Assembly: GCA_029582155.1 (NCBI GenBank)
Contig: CM055900.1
Location: 45,322,236-45,386,235 of the forward strand
From: Panopea generosa
Lineage: Eukaryota > Mollusca > Bivalvia > Adapedonta > Hiatellidae
Direction: 5' to 3'
Length of the DNA stretch: 64,000 bases
The notes under the pieces were generated by a model. The model did no database searches and was not told the origin of the DNA. It was given only the letters and a program-made list of their open reading frames with translations. Below, piece by piece: positions 13,406 through 22,995 of this stretch (positions within the stretch are counted from its first letter, which is position 1; every line of letters begins with the position of its first letter). A program made the translations under genes and the position numbers.

Positions 13406-16400
13406 AATAAAGTGCGGTCCACGCACGCAAAAGGTCACATACGAGTATTTGATCCATGGTTTGACCTGACGCCCTCTCAAAATCAACACTTATGGCGATT
13501 AATAACCAATAATGGATATTAAGGTCTCTCGCACATCTTTTTTTTTCATCTCGAAGTCAACCACTTTTGAGATTTTTAAACGACATCGTGAAGTCGTTTA
13601 TGTATCGATGACTGAAAAAGTGATATATTTAGCTTCACATATTATCACAGAACTAATTAATATTTCATTTTTGCAATATATGAAGACATATTTATGAATC
13701 AATGTTTTGTTTTTATATGAATTGACTTTGTGATTATAAGAATTGTCCAAATATTCATTCAAATGATAAATGTATACGTAACTACACTTTTTGTTTCCCT
13801 CTTCTAGAGAGTAGTTTAAAATTATATTAAAAGTAGGAAACAACTCATGTTATATTCTTTGTCGTTTTTTAGAACACTGACATCCTTCCGGTTTGTTTCA
13901 ACAGATGGGAACTGTAATAACAGCACACATGGTCAGTAGCTGAATGATCGATTGGTCTACTACTCGAAGCAACAATATAAGAATCTTACATGGGTTTGAG
14001 GTTCGGAATTATCCCAAGGGACGGAATTTTCTATCTGGACCGAAAAGGCCATGATAGATACTTTTTCTTGCATACCAAACATATTAAATAATAATTTTAA
14101 CTTTTTTATCATTATATTTTTTACAACAGTCGCTTTTAAGACGTTGAATTATATGATTTTCGTCATATATTTTATACGTTACGTCATAAATGAGTCTTAA
14201 CATCATAGTGCGAGAATTTTATCTCGGCCATAGAGTGAGATAGAAATATCTAACCCCAGTAAAAATACAGATATCCTTATCCGGTGTGCAAGAATATAAA
14301 AATCTTACATGGGTTTGAGGTTCGGATAGAAAATTCCGTCCCGAGGGATAACTGTTTTGGCGGGAACGAGGCTCTACCAAGTTCCAGCGTAAACAGATAT
14401 CCCAAGGGACGGAATTTTCTATTTGAACCGAAAAAAACATGAATAATTATTTTTTTCTTACATACCAAATATATAAGATAATTATCTCTACTTATTTTAT
14501 CATTACATTTTTTTTTTAAAAAGTCGCTTTTTAGACGTTAAGTTATATGATTTACGTCATATATTTTATACGTACGTCATAAATTTGTCTTAACGTCATA
14601 GCGCGTCATAGCGCGAGAATTTGATCTCGGCCCTAGGGTGAGATAGAAATATCTAATTACGGTAAAAATGCAAATATCTTTATCTGGTGTGCAAGAATAC
14701 TTTATCTATCGGATTGACAGTCAAGATACATTTATCAAGTGGAAGTAGCAATCCGTTTTCTTACGAAATAAGTTCACTGCACAATTTGGATATATATTGT
14801 ACGAATTAATGTCGTGGTGCAAACCTGTATTGGATGAGATCTCACGGAAGCTGATTCATTAAAGTGTTTGGTTTCGCCACCTCAACATGGACGAGTACAA
14901 TACATTCTTAATTGTACATGTTTTCGGTGTAATGACATTTTATTATTAACCCTTTGTATAACACATGCAACAGTTGCATCATATTTAACGTTATAGAAGT
15001 GGTCAAACGGGTGAACGTTATATCAACTCTGGCTTTCATGCAATTAAGCACACCGACTTTACGTGTTACCTTTGTCACATATGAACATTGACGGTAGACT
15101 ACACGTTTTCCACTTCCATTGGGCGTCCCCAATATTGTAAGCACCACATAACTGGGTTGACTTCACCACGTTCTCCAGGCCAGTGTCCGGTACTTGTAAG
15201 TAATAAAGACATTAATTTTAAACATTTTAACACGTGCTCCAGAAGACACCTTTTACAACATTGCTAAATTCGCAGATATTTGTTGAAAACCTTGCTTATA
15301 TCATTGTGTTGTTGTGTGGAGTTAAAAATTCCTTTGCGAACGTTTAGGGCGTGTCCACAGACCGCAATAAATATACATATCTAAAACATATCCTTGCTGG
15401 TACAAACTTATAAGAGAAGTTATTTGTCAGTGATTCATGGCAACTACAGTTAAAAATGATTTCTCTGTTTATAAACGGAAACGAAAAGTAAACGGAAATT
15501 GGTCTACTTAGCGTTGTCCATCCACGTCCCATTAAGTCATGCGATTAAACAAAAACAAACAGCTCAAGGAGGTTTAATCGAACGTTTAAAGCGAACATGT
15601 CGTTCAGTTCACTTCTGTTATCAAACGTTTGCAAACAAATTAAATGTTTAAGCGAACTGAACGCAGCCCTGGTTTTAACCACATTTCTGCGCAAGCTGTG
15701 ATATCTAACTTTATTTGTTCAATAAATGGACTTGTGTTTATAATAAATCTGCAGTTACGTACAACATCGTTATTCTTTCGTGGGGTTTAAATTTGGGTAT
15801 TTTGATTTGTTTAATTGTTTTTGTTTTAGATAAGGATAGGTGTGGACCAATTGAAGTGTTGTCTGTTAGTTTATGTCAAACATTGACTCTGTGATAGTAG
15901 GTGTTGATATGGTATCAATTAAATCATCAATGATTGCCGTATCCTAAGAAAAAACGTTCATTTATACAACATTTATAATTAACGAACTTCATATTATAAA
16001 CTTCATGAATTATTTCCCTTGCAATGTTATCTCTATTATTTATTATTTTTATTTGCAGTAAAATGTCTAGAAGCATCTGTTATTTATCTTTAAAAAAATA
16101 GGCAATAGAGCAAGATGAATTATATTATTACGAGCCCTTGTGTAACAATGGATTTTTAAAAAGATAATCAGTTTTGAATTATTAATAGATAAACCTTTTT
16201 TTCAAACAAAATATATTTATCAAGATTATCCAAAACTATAGAATTTGTAAATAACATTTTGAACACTACATTATGCCTACATATACCCAATGATTCTTAT
16301 CATTGTATGGATAACTATAAAAACACCAAAATAATATGTTAAACATTCCAGATAATTCGCATTTTACGTATGGATGATGGGACGCTGCGTGTTCATTTTC

Positions 16401-19400
16401 AAACTATTTTATTTTTCATCTATTTTTAGCATTTTATACCCTGACACACTGCCTTTAAAGTAATGTTTGTTTTGCGAACATGTGTTCACTAGGTGTTACA
16501 GGCCATATTGTACAAACACTTAAAATATATAAATTTACTAAAATTGATTACAATTTTAAGCAATTTTATTGCTAACGGTTGTTGGCTTTATTTTGGTTGT
16601 TTTTATTTTAAATACTACTTTCTTGCTTAACAAATTAAATGATTTAGCTTTGTTTTGTACTGGCTTAGGAAAACAACAACCAACCCCTTAAACCAAAAAC
16701 ACAACATAATCAACGACAACACAAAACAACAACATCAATAATAACAAACACAAAATCATACAACACAACCCCGCTCTCCAAAGAATAACAACAACAAACA
16801 ACAAACAAATAGCATCATAGATAAATATTATTTATGATGAAACTAATGAACGAATAAAGTTTTAAGGCACGTTGACAAATAAATTCACCTGTATGACATG
16901 GTATTATATAAATAATAGTGTTTAAAGGTAGTTTTATCATTTGATTCCAAAAACGTTTCTTGAAAACAAAATGCCATAAACAAATCTCGCTTTCAATTTT
17001 ACGACATTGGAGGAATCAGATGATGCCTGCTCGATTTGATATCAGGTGTTTAAAAGTTTGTTGTGTAAACGTATAGTGTCTTCAGACTCTTCCAGTTGCC
17101 TCGCCGGTGTTCTTTTGTAGCAAATGAAAAATGAATTAAATGAAAAATACTCGAACTATTGATTGAAAGCCATATAGTTCATAGAATGATATAATAAGTA
17201 AAAAATTTCTCAGCCCTCTTAGGAAACCAATATTGTAGTGTAAGTAATGTTTGGAATAGAGTTTAACGCCATTTTCAACACATTTCAGGTTATATATGGC
17301 ATATCCAGTTTTACTGGTAGAGGAAGACCTTAGACTGAATCAGACCGAGTAGAACCATCGTACTTTAGCAAGTAACTGGCAAACTTTCTCACATAAAGTT
17401 TTTGGAGCGAGCGGGACTCGAACCTACGACCTCAGTGGTGAGAGGTAAGTGATATTGAGACTGCGCCTTAGATCAGTCGGCCACGGAGGACCCTTTGTGT
17501 ATGTAATGTAAAGTTTTATTGTTATGTGATATAAATTTTAACCCTTTACTCCAAAGATCGAGTTTTCCCGCCTTTGAAAACATTGCAGGAAGAGTTCAGA
17601 TTGCTCGTAACGAAAACAGTGCAGGAAGAGTTAAGATTGCTCGTAACGAGCAATCTGAATACTTCCTGCACTGTTTTCCACTCTGTCAGTTAATATAAAC
17701 ATAATTCACCTATAATTTAAAAGCCTTCTATTTTAGGTGTCCAAAGATGTCTATATTAGAGGTGTCAAAAGGCGTCTATATGAAGTAAAGGGTTAAAAAG
17801 AACAATGAAATATTACGAAATGGGAAAAGTTAATTTTGATAAATAAAATAGGTACTACAATTTTGTTGTTCAAATAAATACCTGCTTCGTATACAGAAAG
17901 GTAGCCATCTCCGCCACATGAGGTTCCTTTAGGAGCAATGCATTCGGACGTACATTTTGTAGAAGCAAGATCATTTAAACTCTCGGCTTGGACAGTACCT
18001 CCCAAACAATAGCAATCCACTATGCTATTAGTATTTTTCATTTGCTAAAAACAAAAATCCTTATTTTGTGTATTATTAAGGTAGGTCATGAATAAATATA
18101 TAACATAGAAACACATTGGAGCTTGAAAATTACCCGTGAAAAAAACTGATATAGAAGAGGCTCTACTGGACTCAGAATATTGCAGGTTCAATCCCCAGCC
18201 CGACCCGATGCCGCTCATAAAACTATACTCAGTACTGGTTCTACCCAGGAAGCGGACTCGAGAGCGGTTCATATTAGCTCTGAGCTTTCATCGCAATCGA
18301 GCTAAAATTAATTAGAGCTAAAATTAATTAGTATAAACTAACATTGGTGTTCTCTCATAGCTGTTAGCAAGTTCCTATTAAACACTTTGGAATAGTTATT
18401 TAGTGCTTTGATGGTTAACCTATTACTCCTTCCAAATGTGTTCAACTTTTTAATTATAAAGATTGTATCACAATATAAACTAATTGGAATGGAAGACGTA
18501 TAGCGACTCGTTCTTGGGGCTTGTTTTAATAAGAAAGTTGTTATACCTTCTGCATGATAGATACATTTATTTATATATGAAGAAGGGTTTCATTGGAAGG
18601 AGAGAACGAACCCGTGTTCTCTCACCAATAATCATTCTTTAGCACGTCGTGATTTTTACTTATATCATCAACATTATTTTTATAGATACAAAATACTCGA
18701 ACCGACTACATATAAATTTGAAAACTATTGTTTTATTTTATTGTATTTAATTGTATGGCGTTTAGATATTGCTTACAGCTGCTCGATCTTATAAGCACAG
18801 TAATGAAGGAAGAAGTATCATGGCGTAAACATTTATCATAATTATGTTAACCACGCGAACATGACACACGCTTGATCGGTTCTAGATCGTTCCTCATTAT
18901 TCTTTGTCAGTTACTTGCGGAATGACGGTGGTTCTACTCAGATTCATTCTGAGGTTTTTCTTCGCCACAAAAAAAATACTGGATATGCCACATATAACCA
19001 TGTTAGAAATAATACATGAACTTGAATAACAAGCCTGATTAGACCGAAACAATATTTCGGTACCTTTATCATGTTTGGTCGCCTATGTTCGTATTGTATT
19101 GTATTTATGTCAAGTACTCACCTGAATACCAAAATATTTGTTGTTGCAAGCAGAGAAGCAGTTTCCGAGATCGGACCGCATCACAAATTTACGGTGTGTG
19201 GTTATTTTGTCCAGAGTCACACATCCTAGACCATCAAACGTGTATATTATTGGTGAAACAGTAAAATACATTAAAATAAGAACGAATCAAATGAAGATAA
19301 CCCAGTAAACGTATTTTTCTGAGATGTGAGCTTTCTAAAACACCTTAATCAAATTTCTAATAATATACCACGTGACCCCATAATAGGAGTGGAGACAGTT

Positions 19401-22400
19401 GTGAAATTCCATTTATGTGTCAGTAGTATTTACTGATATATAAAAGCTCTTTTAACCAAACTATTGCAGGGGTCATACTGGCATCTAAAGTAACAAGATA
19501 ATATTGGTGGAACCGATGGATGCTCCCCCAAGTGAGTGTTTAACTCTGTACCATATGGTAATGATATTGAACGGGGGAAGTAACTGTGAGAGTTCTTAGG
19601 AGAAGTCAATACATTATTTTTTATTTCGTGATATAAGACATTGTACAACATACTTTGTATAGGTCATTATGATGCTTTCTAGCAAGTTTCATAAAATTCC
19701 AACATAGGGTTGTAGAGAAATAGCGCTGACAAGAATTTGGTCACAGACAGAATCAAAGGACCTAACTACATGAAAAACCATCGAACCGGAACACAAAGAC
19801 AATATGCGCATCTGCACTTGGTAATGATGCATCCTAGCAAGGTTCATAAAATTCCAACCTGAGGTTGTAGAGAAATAGCGCGGACAAGAATTTGGTCACA
19901 TACTCATTTAAAGGGCAATAACTCCATGAAAAATCATCGAACAGGAACACAAAGACAATATGCACATCTGCACTTGGTAATGATGCATCCTAGCAAGGTA
20001 TAAAATTCCAACCAGAGGTTTAAGAGAAATAGCCCGGACATGAACTTGGGGGCGCTCGGACGGACGGACACACGGACGGACGAAGCGGCGACTATATGCT
20101 TCCATCCTTTGGGGAGCATAATTAACGAGTTATCTTTTAAGCGGGGTGGACGTGCGGTGGATAGAGACATGGAAGTGTTGACTGTTCAGCTAGGGTTTAC
20201 GGTATCAATCCCTAGCTCGACCTTATGATAACACTCAGTGCTGGTTCTACCAAGGAAGCGGACTCGAGAGCGATTCATATAAATACTGAGCTTTCTTTGA
20301 TAAAATAAATTAATGTAAACTAACTTCAAGTGATGTATGGCTACTAGTTACTGAGAGATGAGTCTATTGAAAACGTTAATCAAATCATTAGGTAGCTAAA
20401 ACATGAAGCAGAAAACAACATCGACGTCGGGACGTGTACAATAGCTTCCATTTTCTTTGAAAACTTAGCCAAAACAATCTTAACAATGCTCAAGTTGATA
20501 ATTCGTAAGTAATATTAAGATATTTTCTTATGTGTTATTTTCTATATTCAACACATGTTTATATAATAAACGATTTCCAACTGTAACAGTTATAAATAAT
20601 GATAAACAAACCAAAACTTGTCTGTAGTGTATAATGTTGCAACTCCTTGACTATCACAAGTCACCGGAGCAACTGCCTACCCTACCCATTCAGATTTGGG
20701 TGTTAATCAAATCTGTAGCAACCATGTATCAAACAGGACAGAGACACATTAAACACACCAATTATGCATTAAACACACAATATGGACGCTATGAACATAT
20801 GCATACGTGTTAGACATTCATAACCACTCTTTTTGTTTAGCAAACAATAATATAAACTTACTAATGAAAAAAAAATTTATACGTTTTCAAAATTTTGGAC
20901 CGGCAGTTGTATTAACGTTTGTTCTGAACAGCCCGTTGTATATGCAATAATCAGACAGATTGTGCGTGTTATATGTGTTTTCATGTGTATGAGGAAATAA
21001 AGAAATACTCAAAATGCCAAATAGTTCAGGAATACAAAAACGTATGAATTCAATAATAAAGTTTTGATATATATGGAGCATATTCAAAACTGAAGAAATG
21101 TGCGTTAGAGAATAACAAATTTAAAAGTTGCCGACACCAATAATTACAAGTAAATAAAGATCACTAAAGCTCGATAGGAAATAATGCTGTTCTTGAGATT
21201 CGGACTTATCATTTAAGATAACTTACCTGTATACTGGAATATCTTGAAAGAATGTACGTAACCTATCCATGCTTTGTCACCTGGCTGTAAATCAGTGTTA
21301 TCTAATTTAGCTAGTATCCCGTCGTGCGTGTATGTTAAAGTTGGGACAGCTAACTTACAGTTATTGTTGGAATATTGCCACGTCTTATCGTCAGAAAACG
21401 TGTTCACATATGTCTGTTGGGCTGGAATATGTAAGCAGTTATTTGCCTATTGTTATACATCAAGTAAATTTAAAAATGCGAATAAATGAAACTAATGAAC
21501 AAAAATAAGTAACTAAATATCCAATAGCAGACAGAGTTGAGAACGCAAATATAGTGCAGAATATAAATATCATGATCATCTTTTGGATGAAAACTGAAGG
21601 TACTACAGCGTTTAAAAAATACATGTAATTAAGAAACGGACACATCACCATGGCATATGTCAGTTGAGATAAACTGCATTTTGTTATGTTAAATTAAGCT
21701 TCGTTTAGTCAAATTACACGATTACAACAGTGTCTACAAGAGGGGACTTTTAAATGCATCTTCAATACAATATTGTTACATATTAATGGTCAATTTACAA
21801 TTACTAACACATACTTTGCCTGTCCATAAATATGCTCTCAATGTCTCACTTTAGAATAACCTCCCTCACATGATGGTAGCAAGATTCTTACGTCCAAGAA
21901 ATTAGCACTGTGTAAAGCGGTTGGACAATTATTTTGTTGCATAAATGTCATATTTTATTTTCATGATTTCTGCCAAGTTTTGATGATATTGGGAACTGTT
22001 TGATGAAGTTATAACAGTTTAAAGATGCCGAAGTTGTACAGTGCAACAATTGGGCAGAATTGTAAAAAATGAAGGGGTGCCATCAAACCATTGAAATTGT
22101 GAAAAAGCAACATTGTCAACCCCATGTTTTTTCTGCATAATTGGACTAACAGAGGACTATCTATGGGAACAAGACACTTTTAGAACCATTGGTAATGTAT
22201 CCACAAGTTCATATTTTTATGTGTAGAACAGTACAAAATTAAATGTTTTGTAAGACGTCAAGGCTGGGGCTCAATACAGGAAGTTTTAGTTTATACATGT
22301 TGTCCTTGATACATGCGACCGGATAGCGACATCAACTTCCAAGAATGCAGCACAATACAGAAATATACAGCTAGGAAGAAACGGACACATTACATCACGT

Positions 22401-22502
22401 ATGAATACACTCATTATAATAGCCCAAACAGGACAACTTACCTTTCACAACAGCAACATATACAATCCACAAATATAATATTACCATCTTGACACTTAAA
22501 GT
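5961..22502 (-). CDS. WSC-domain, lectin-like type I membrane receptor with multi-tyrosine tail (nine coding exons)
   Basis: Nine exons joined by GT/AG sites give 1569 nt with no break, 522 residues. Residues 1-17 form a signal peptide. Residues 16-80 are a lectin-like module (W, C, GDKAWIGY). Residues 81-170 are a WSC domain with eight cysteines (82, 103, 107, 126, 128, 146, 150, 158). Residues 170-274 are a second lectin-like module (GDVWTGL), 274-292 a stalk, about 294-317 a hydrophobic helix, 320-522 a cytosolic tail with twelve tyrosines. WSC domains are putative carbohydrate-binding modules; the tail suggests phospho-tyrosine signalling. Intron phases are 1,1,0,1,1,1,1,2, and phase matching at all eight junctions is the main support. 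An acceptor just before the ATG suggests an upstream noncoding exon. I do not recognise a named gene. It could be a bivalve immune or scavenger receptor; that role is inferred. Confidence 0.85.
6571..6928 (-). other. receptor intron 8, unique part
   Basis: AT-rich intronic sequence between the cytoplasmic-tail exon and the minisatellite. Nothing further recognised. Confidence 0.6.
6929..7690 (-). repeat. 54-bp minisatellite derived from the transmembrane exon/donor
   Basis: About fourteen copies of a 54-bp unit. On the minus strand each is GGAGTCCTGGG..., GTATGTTGGCRTCGATG (exon-like), then GGTATTGTACAGAG...AGTCAT (intron-like). The right-most copy is the actual 3' end of the transmembrane exon with its donor. 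The period is divisible by three, so long open frames appear in several frames. The first extra copy has an in-frame TAG, so reading past the authentic donor ends translation. Confidence 0.9.
7647..7728 (-). CDS. receptor exon 8: transmembrane helix
   Basis: 82 nt, phase 1 in, phase 2 out, acceptor ATACTTTCAG, donor CGATG|GTACAG. It codes for residues 293-319 with IYIGIVVAVVVLVCFG as the membrane span. The split codon becomes Cys320 when joined to exon 9. The last 32 nt of the exon and the first 22 nt of the intron form the unit of the minisatellite that fills the start of the next intron. Confidence 0.82.
7789..9013 (-). mobile_element. decayed mariner (DD34D) transposon
   Basis: About 1.2 kb bounded by ~22-bp inverted ends (left GGGTGTTTTATAAATAATGC, right its near complement) and TA dinucleotides at 7787-7788 and 9014-9015, the mariner target duplication. 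The minus strand carries transposase pieces: SGDDIWVHF near 8370, LLHDNTSSHLAH, and LEHPPYSPDMAPCDYLLF near 8000. Exactly 34 residues separate the second and third aspartates. The frame is broken between about 8174 and 8204 and the N-terminal part is unrecognisable, so it is inactive. It sits in receptor intron 7. Confidence 0.9.
7827..8422 (-). pseudogene. mariner transposase fragment (broken)
   Basis: Two open segments in different frames, 8204-8422 and 7827-8174, carry the first catalytic Asp region and the second and third Asp regions of a mariner transposase. Both lack the helix-turn-helix DNA-binding half, which would lie at 8450-8990 and is scrambled. The protein is not expressible as an intact enzyme. 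Confidence 0.85.
9184..9240 (-). CDS. receptor exon 7: juxtamembrane stalk
   Basis: A 57-nt symmetric phase-1 exon, acceptor TATTATGCAG, donor AAAG|GTAAGT. It codes for 18 Ser/Thr/Pro-rich residues (SIQPTISTFSPYTEKTSK), a likely O-glycosylated stalk. Because it is symmetric it could be skipped without changing frame. Confidence 0.75.
9241..10316 (-). other. receptor intron 6
   Basis: Intronic AT-rich sequence. The only structure I see is a perfect 11-bp hairpin stem at 9711-9737 (GAGACATAGAC, 5-nt loop, complement). Confidence 0.6.
10317..10427 (-). CDS. receptor exon 6: second lectin-like module, end
   Basis: 111 nt, phase 1 to phase 1, acceptor TATTTGTAG, donor AATG|GTAACC. It codes for residues 237-273, including TLFGYIEVTGDNNYHVRF and ending ALCTN. 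The single cysteine could pair with that of exon 5 to close the module. Confidence 0.78.
10428..11479 (-). other. receptor intron 5 with simple repeats
   Basis: It holds a GACCGAATATTCGAATAT-type palindromic repeat at about 10552-10612, a TA-rich tract at about 10690-10770, and ACGC/ACGT-rich low complexity at about 11258-11336. No coding signal. Confidence 0.6.
11480..11680 (-). CDS. receptor exon 5: second lectin-like module, first part
   Basis: 201 nt, phase 1 to phase 1, acceptor ATCATTTCAG, donor ACAC|GTATGT. It codes for residues 170-236 with KWREASYICFAK and SKGDVWTGLLRSY. The WREA...C...W-G pattern is that of a C-type lectin-like fold. A 6.2-kb intron separates it from exon 4. Confidence 0.82.
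12003..12290 (-). repeat. dispersed repeat D with (TTG)n end
   Basis: Contains (TTG)11-12 at about 12036-12070, then sequence that matches 38505-38680 in reverse complement (plus-strand wording at 38505: GGCCCAGTGTCAATATAATG, TGGCTGGGCGGG). Both copies end at a trinucleotide tract, as expected for a retroposed repeat with a simple-sequence tail. It lies in receptor intron 4. Confidence 0.7.
12291..13366 (-). other. receptor intron 4, no recognised content
   Basis: AT-rich intronic sequence with no exon or repeat that I can support. Confidence 0.5.
13368..13400. repeat. (TG)n microsatellite
   Basis: About 16 TG units, in receptor intron 4. Confidence 0.95.
13978..14700. repeat. two-copy tandem duplication with internal inverted repeat
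   Basis: The segment from about 13978 to 14290 is repeated from 14291 to 14700: TCTTACATGGGTTTGAGGTT, CCCAAGGGACGGAATTTTCT, TTATATGATTT(T/A)CGTCATAT and GGTGTGCAAGAATA occur in both. The second copy has an extra ~75 bp bounded by an inverted pair (AGAAAATTCCGTCCC and GGGACGGAATTTTCT). It could be a duplicated non-autonomous DNA element. Confidence 0.8.
14908..15235 (-). other. unassigned open segment in receptor intron 4
   Basis: A 79-codon minus-strand frame (14908-15147), preceded by a possible acceptor (TACTTACAAG near 15190) and interrupted by a possible internal donor (ACAAAG|GTAACA near 15070). It has cysteine-containing stretches such as VVYRQCSYVTK. The receptor reading frame runs cleanly from exon 4 to exon 5 without it. 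It may be a skipped exon, a pseudo-exon or chance; I recognise no family. Confidence 0.2.
15240..17240. other. receptor intron 4, no recognised content
   Basis: About 2 kb of AT-rich intronic sequence with A/C-rich low complexity near 16680-16800. No exon, RNA or repeat family supported. Confidence 0.5.
17242..17492 (-). mobile_element. tRNA-derived SINE (family A)
   Basis: On the minus strand the right end reads CCGTGGCCGACTGATCTAAG, then GGTTCGAGTCCCGCTCGC: an A-box/B-box pair of a Leu- or Ser-tRNA-like head. The body matches 43075-43306 over its whole length. Confidence 0.8.
17542..17792. mobile_element. piggyBac-like MITE (copy 1)
   Basis: Begins CCCTTTACT and ends AGTAAAGGG, flanked on both sides by TTAA (17538-17541 and 17793-17796), the piggyBac target site. 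The interior has a long hairpin built from CTCGTAACGAGCAATCTGA and CAGGAAGAGTT...AATACTTCCTGCACTG arms, plus GGTGTCAAAAGGCGTCTATA repeats. It has no coding capacity. A second copy is at 41249-41553. Confidence 0.85.
17882..18044 (-). CDS. receptor exon 4: C-terminal half of WSC domain
   Basis: 163 nt, phase 0 in, phase 1 out, acceptor TTTGTTTTTAG, donor GCAG|GTATTT. It codes for residues 116-169 with DCYCLGG, LNDLASTKCTSEC and CGGDGYLSVYE, the standard second half of a WSC domain. The intact homologous exon of the duplicate (50476-50638) is exactly the same length. Confidence 0.9.
18130..18310 (+). repeat. SINE body fragment (family B)
   Basis: Contains AGTACTGGTTCTACCCAGGA, GGACTCGAGAGCGGTTCATA and GAGCTTTCATCGCAATCGAG, shared with 20140-20335 and 35815-35990 and in part with 40205-40425. 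A B-box-like GCAGGTTCAATCCCC precedes it. It lies in receptor intron 3. Confidence 0.65.
18311..19121 (-). other. receptor intron 3, no recognised content
   Basis: AT-rich intronic sequence. Nothing else supported. Confidence 0.5.
19122..19225 (-). CDS. receptor exon 3: N-terminal half of WSC domain
   Basis: 104 nt, phase 1 in, phase 0 out, donor CAG|GTGAGT. It codes for residues 81-115, including GCVTLD near the start and NCFSACNNKYFGIQ at the end, the classic first half of a WSC domain. The acceptor (GGTCTAG|GATGTG) has a weak pyrimidine tract, but a matching site precedes the same segment in the duplicate at 51111. Confidence 0.85.
19665..20130 (+). repeat. dispersed bivalve-type repeat with internal ~150-bp trimer and CGGACGGACGG
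   Basis: Three internal units each include CTAGCAAGKTTCATAAAATT or a close variant, GTTGTAGAGAAATAGCGC and AAGAATTTGGTCACA. It ends with GGACGGACGGACACACGGAC and ATGCTTCCATCCTTTGGGGA. A similar terminal block is frequent in bivalve genomes by my recollection. It lies in receptor intron 2. Confidence 0.75.
20140..20335 (+). repeat. SINE body fragment (family B)
   Basis: Carries AGTGCTGGTTCTACCAAGGA, GCGGACTCGAGAGCGATTCA and TGAGCTTTCTTTGATAAAAT, aligning with 18130-18310 and 35815-35990. No clear tRNA-like head. Confidence 0.65.
20336..21226 (-). other. receptor intron 2, no recognised content
   Basis: Intronic sequence without supported features. Confidence 0.5.
21227..21421 (-). CDS. receptor exon 2: first lectin-like module
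   Basis: 195 nt, phase 1 to phase 1, acceptor ATTCCAG and donor ACAG|GTAAGT. It codes for residues 16-80. A tryptophan, one cysteine and the stretch GDKAWIGY resemble the W-C...WIG core of C-type lectin-like domains, though the module is too short for a complete one. It has nearly the same length, phases and W/C/GD-W-G spacing as exon 5, so the two probably arose by internal duplication. A partial copy is at 52851-52926. Confidence 0.85.
21422..22441 (-). other. receptor intron 1, no recognised content
   Basis: About 1 kb between the signal-peptide exon and the first module exon. No conserved segment recognised. Confidence 0.5.
22442..22502 (-). CDS. receptor exon 1: signal peptide
   Basis: The acceptor ATTTTTCAG precedes 22502; the ATG is at 22487 and the donor AAAG|GTAAGT follows 22442. 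It codes for 15 residues (MVILYLWIVYVAVVK), a strongly hydrophobic start, with codon 16 split (phase 1). Cleavage is likely just after the K-A pair formed across the junction. The acceptor 15 nt before the ATG implies a 5' UTR intron. Confidence 0.8.
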
Positions 22503-22884
22503 CTGAAAAATATTAAATGTGTCGTGACCATTGTCACTTCGAAATATACAACAATAATGTGTCGAAAATTCCCTTGATTAATTCATCTCATATCACGAAT
22601 TTGAATAAAAGATATTTCACATTTTATACATGCACATACGAATGAGATACTAATATATATATAACAATCTATACAACTTAAAAAATGCAAACTATATCAG
22701 TAGTACAGTTGACTGGTGTGAAGTTGTTATATCCGGTTAGCAATTAAACAATGAACGTTAGTCAACATTGAAGTAGGACGTTTGGACAAAAATGGAAGTG
22801 AAAGTTCATCGCAACGGCGGGCTAGCAACAGAGCGTTCAACTCATATGTAACAGAATTTGGGTCCGATCACCGGTTTGTCACTA

Positions 22885-22995
22885 TATACCATTAAAATAG
22901 TACACAAACATTTCTCTTTCGATACGATAGTTCCGTGAATGGTCGACTCATTGGCAGTATTCTATGATTGGGTAGGGTACTATTCATATGACTGC
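22885..22995 (-). promoter_or_regulatory. upstream block conserved with the duplicate copy
   Basis: About 100 bp, 400-500 bp upstream of the receptor ATG, aligns by eye at roughly 65-70% with 53378-53490, the corresponding position of the duplicate. Shared pieces include AAAATAGTACAC and (plus strand) GGTNGACTC...GTATNNTNTGANTGGGT. It may contain the promoter or a noncoding first exon, since an acceptor precedes the ATG. Its function is inferred. Confidence 0.45.

Noticed and set aside
15061-15160. Plus-strand segment with HVFHFHW resembling a carbonic anhydrase motif
   Set aside because: The surrounding residues do not fit the family and a stop follows within a few codons.
17400-17492. Possible tRNA gene (Leu/Ser-like)
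   Set aside because: The A- and B-box-like head continues into a repeat body shared with 43075-43306 and lacks a sound acceptor stem, so it is a SINE head.
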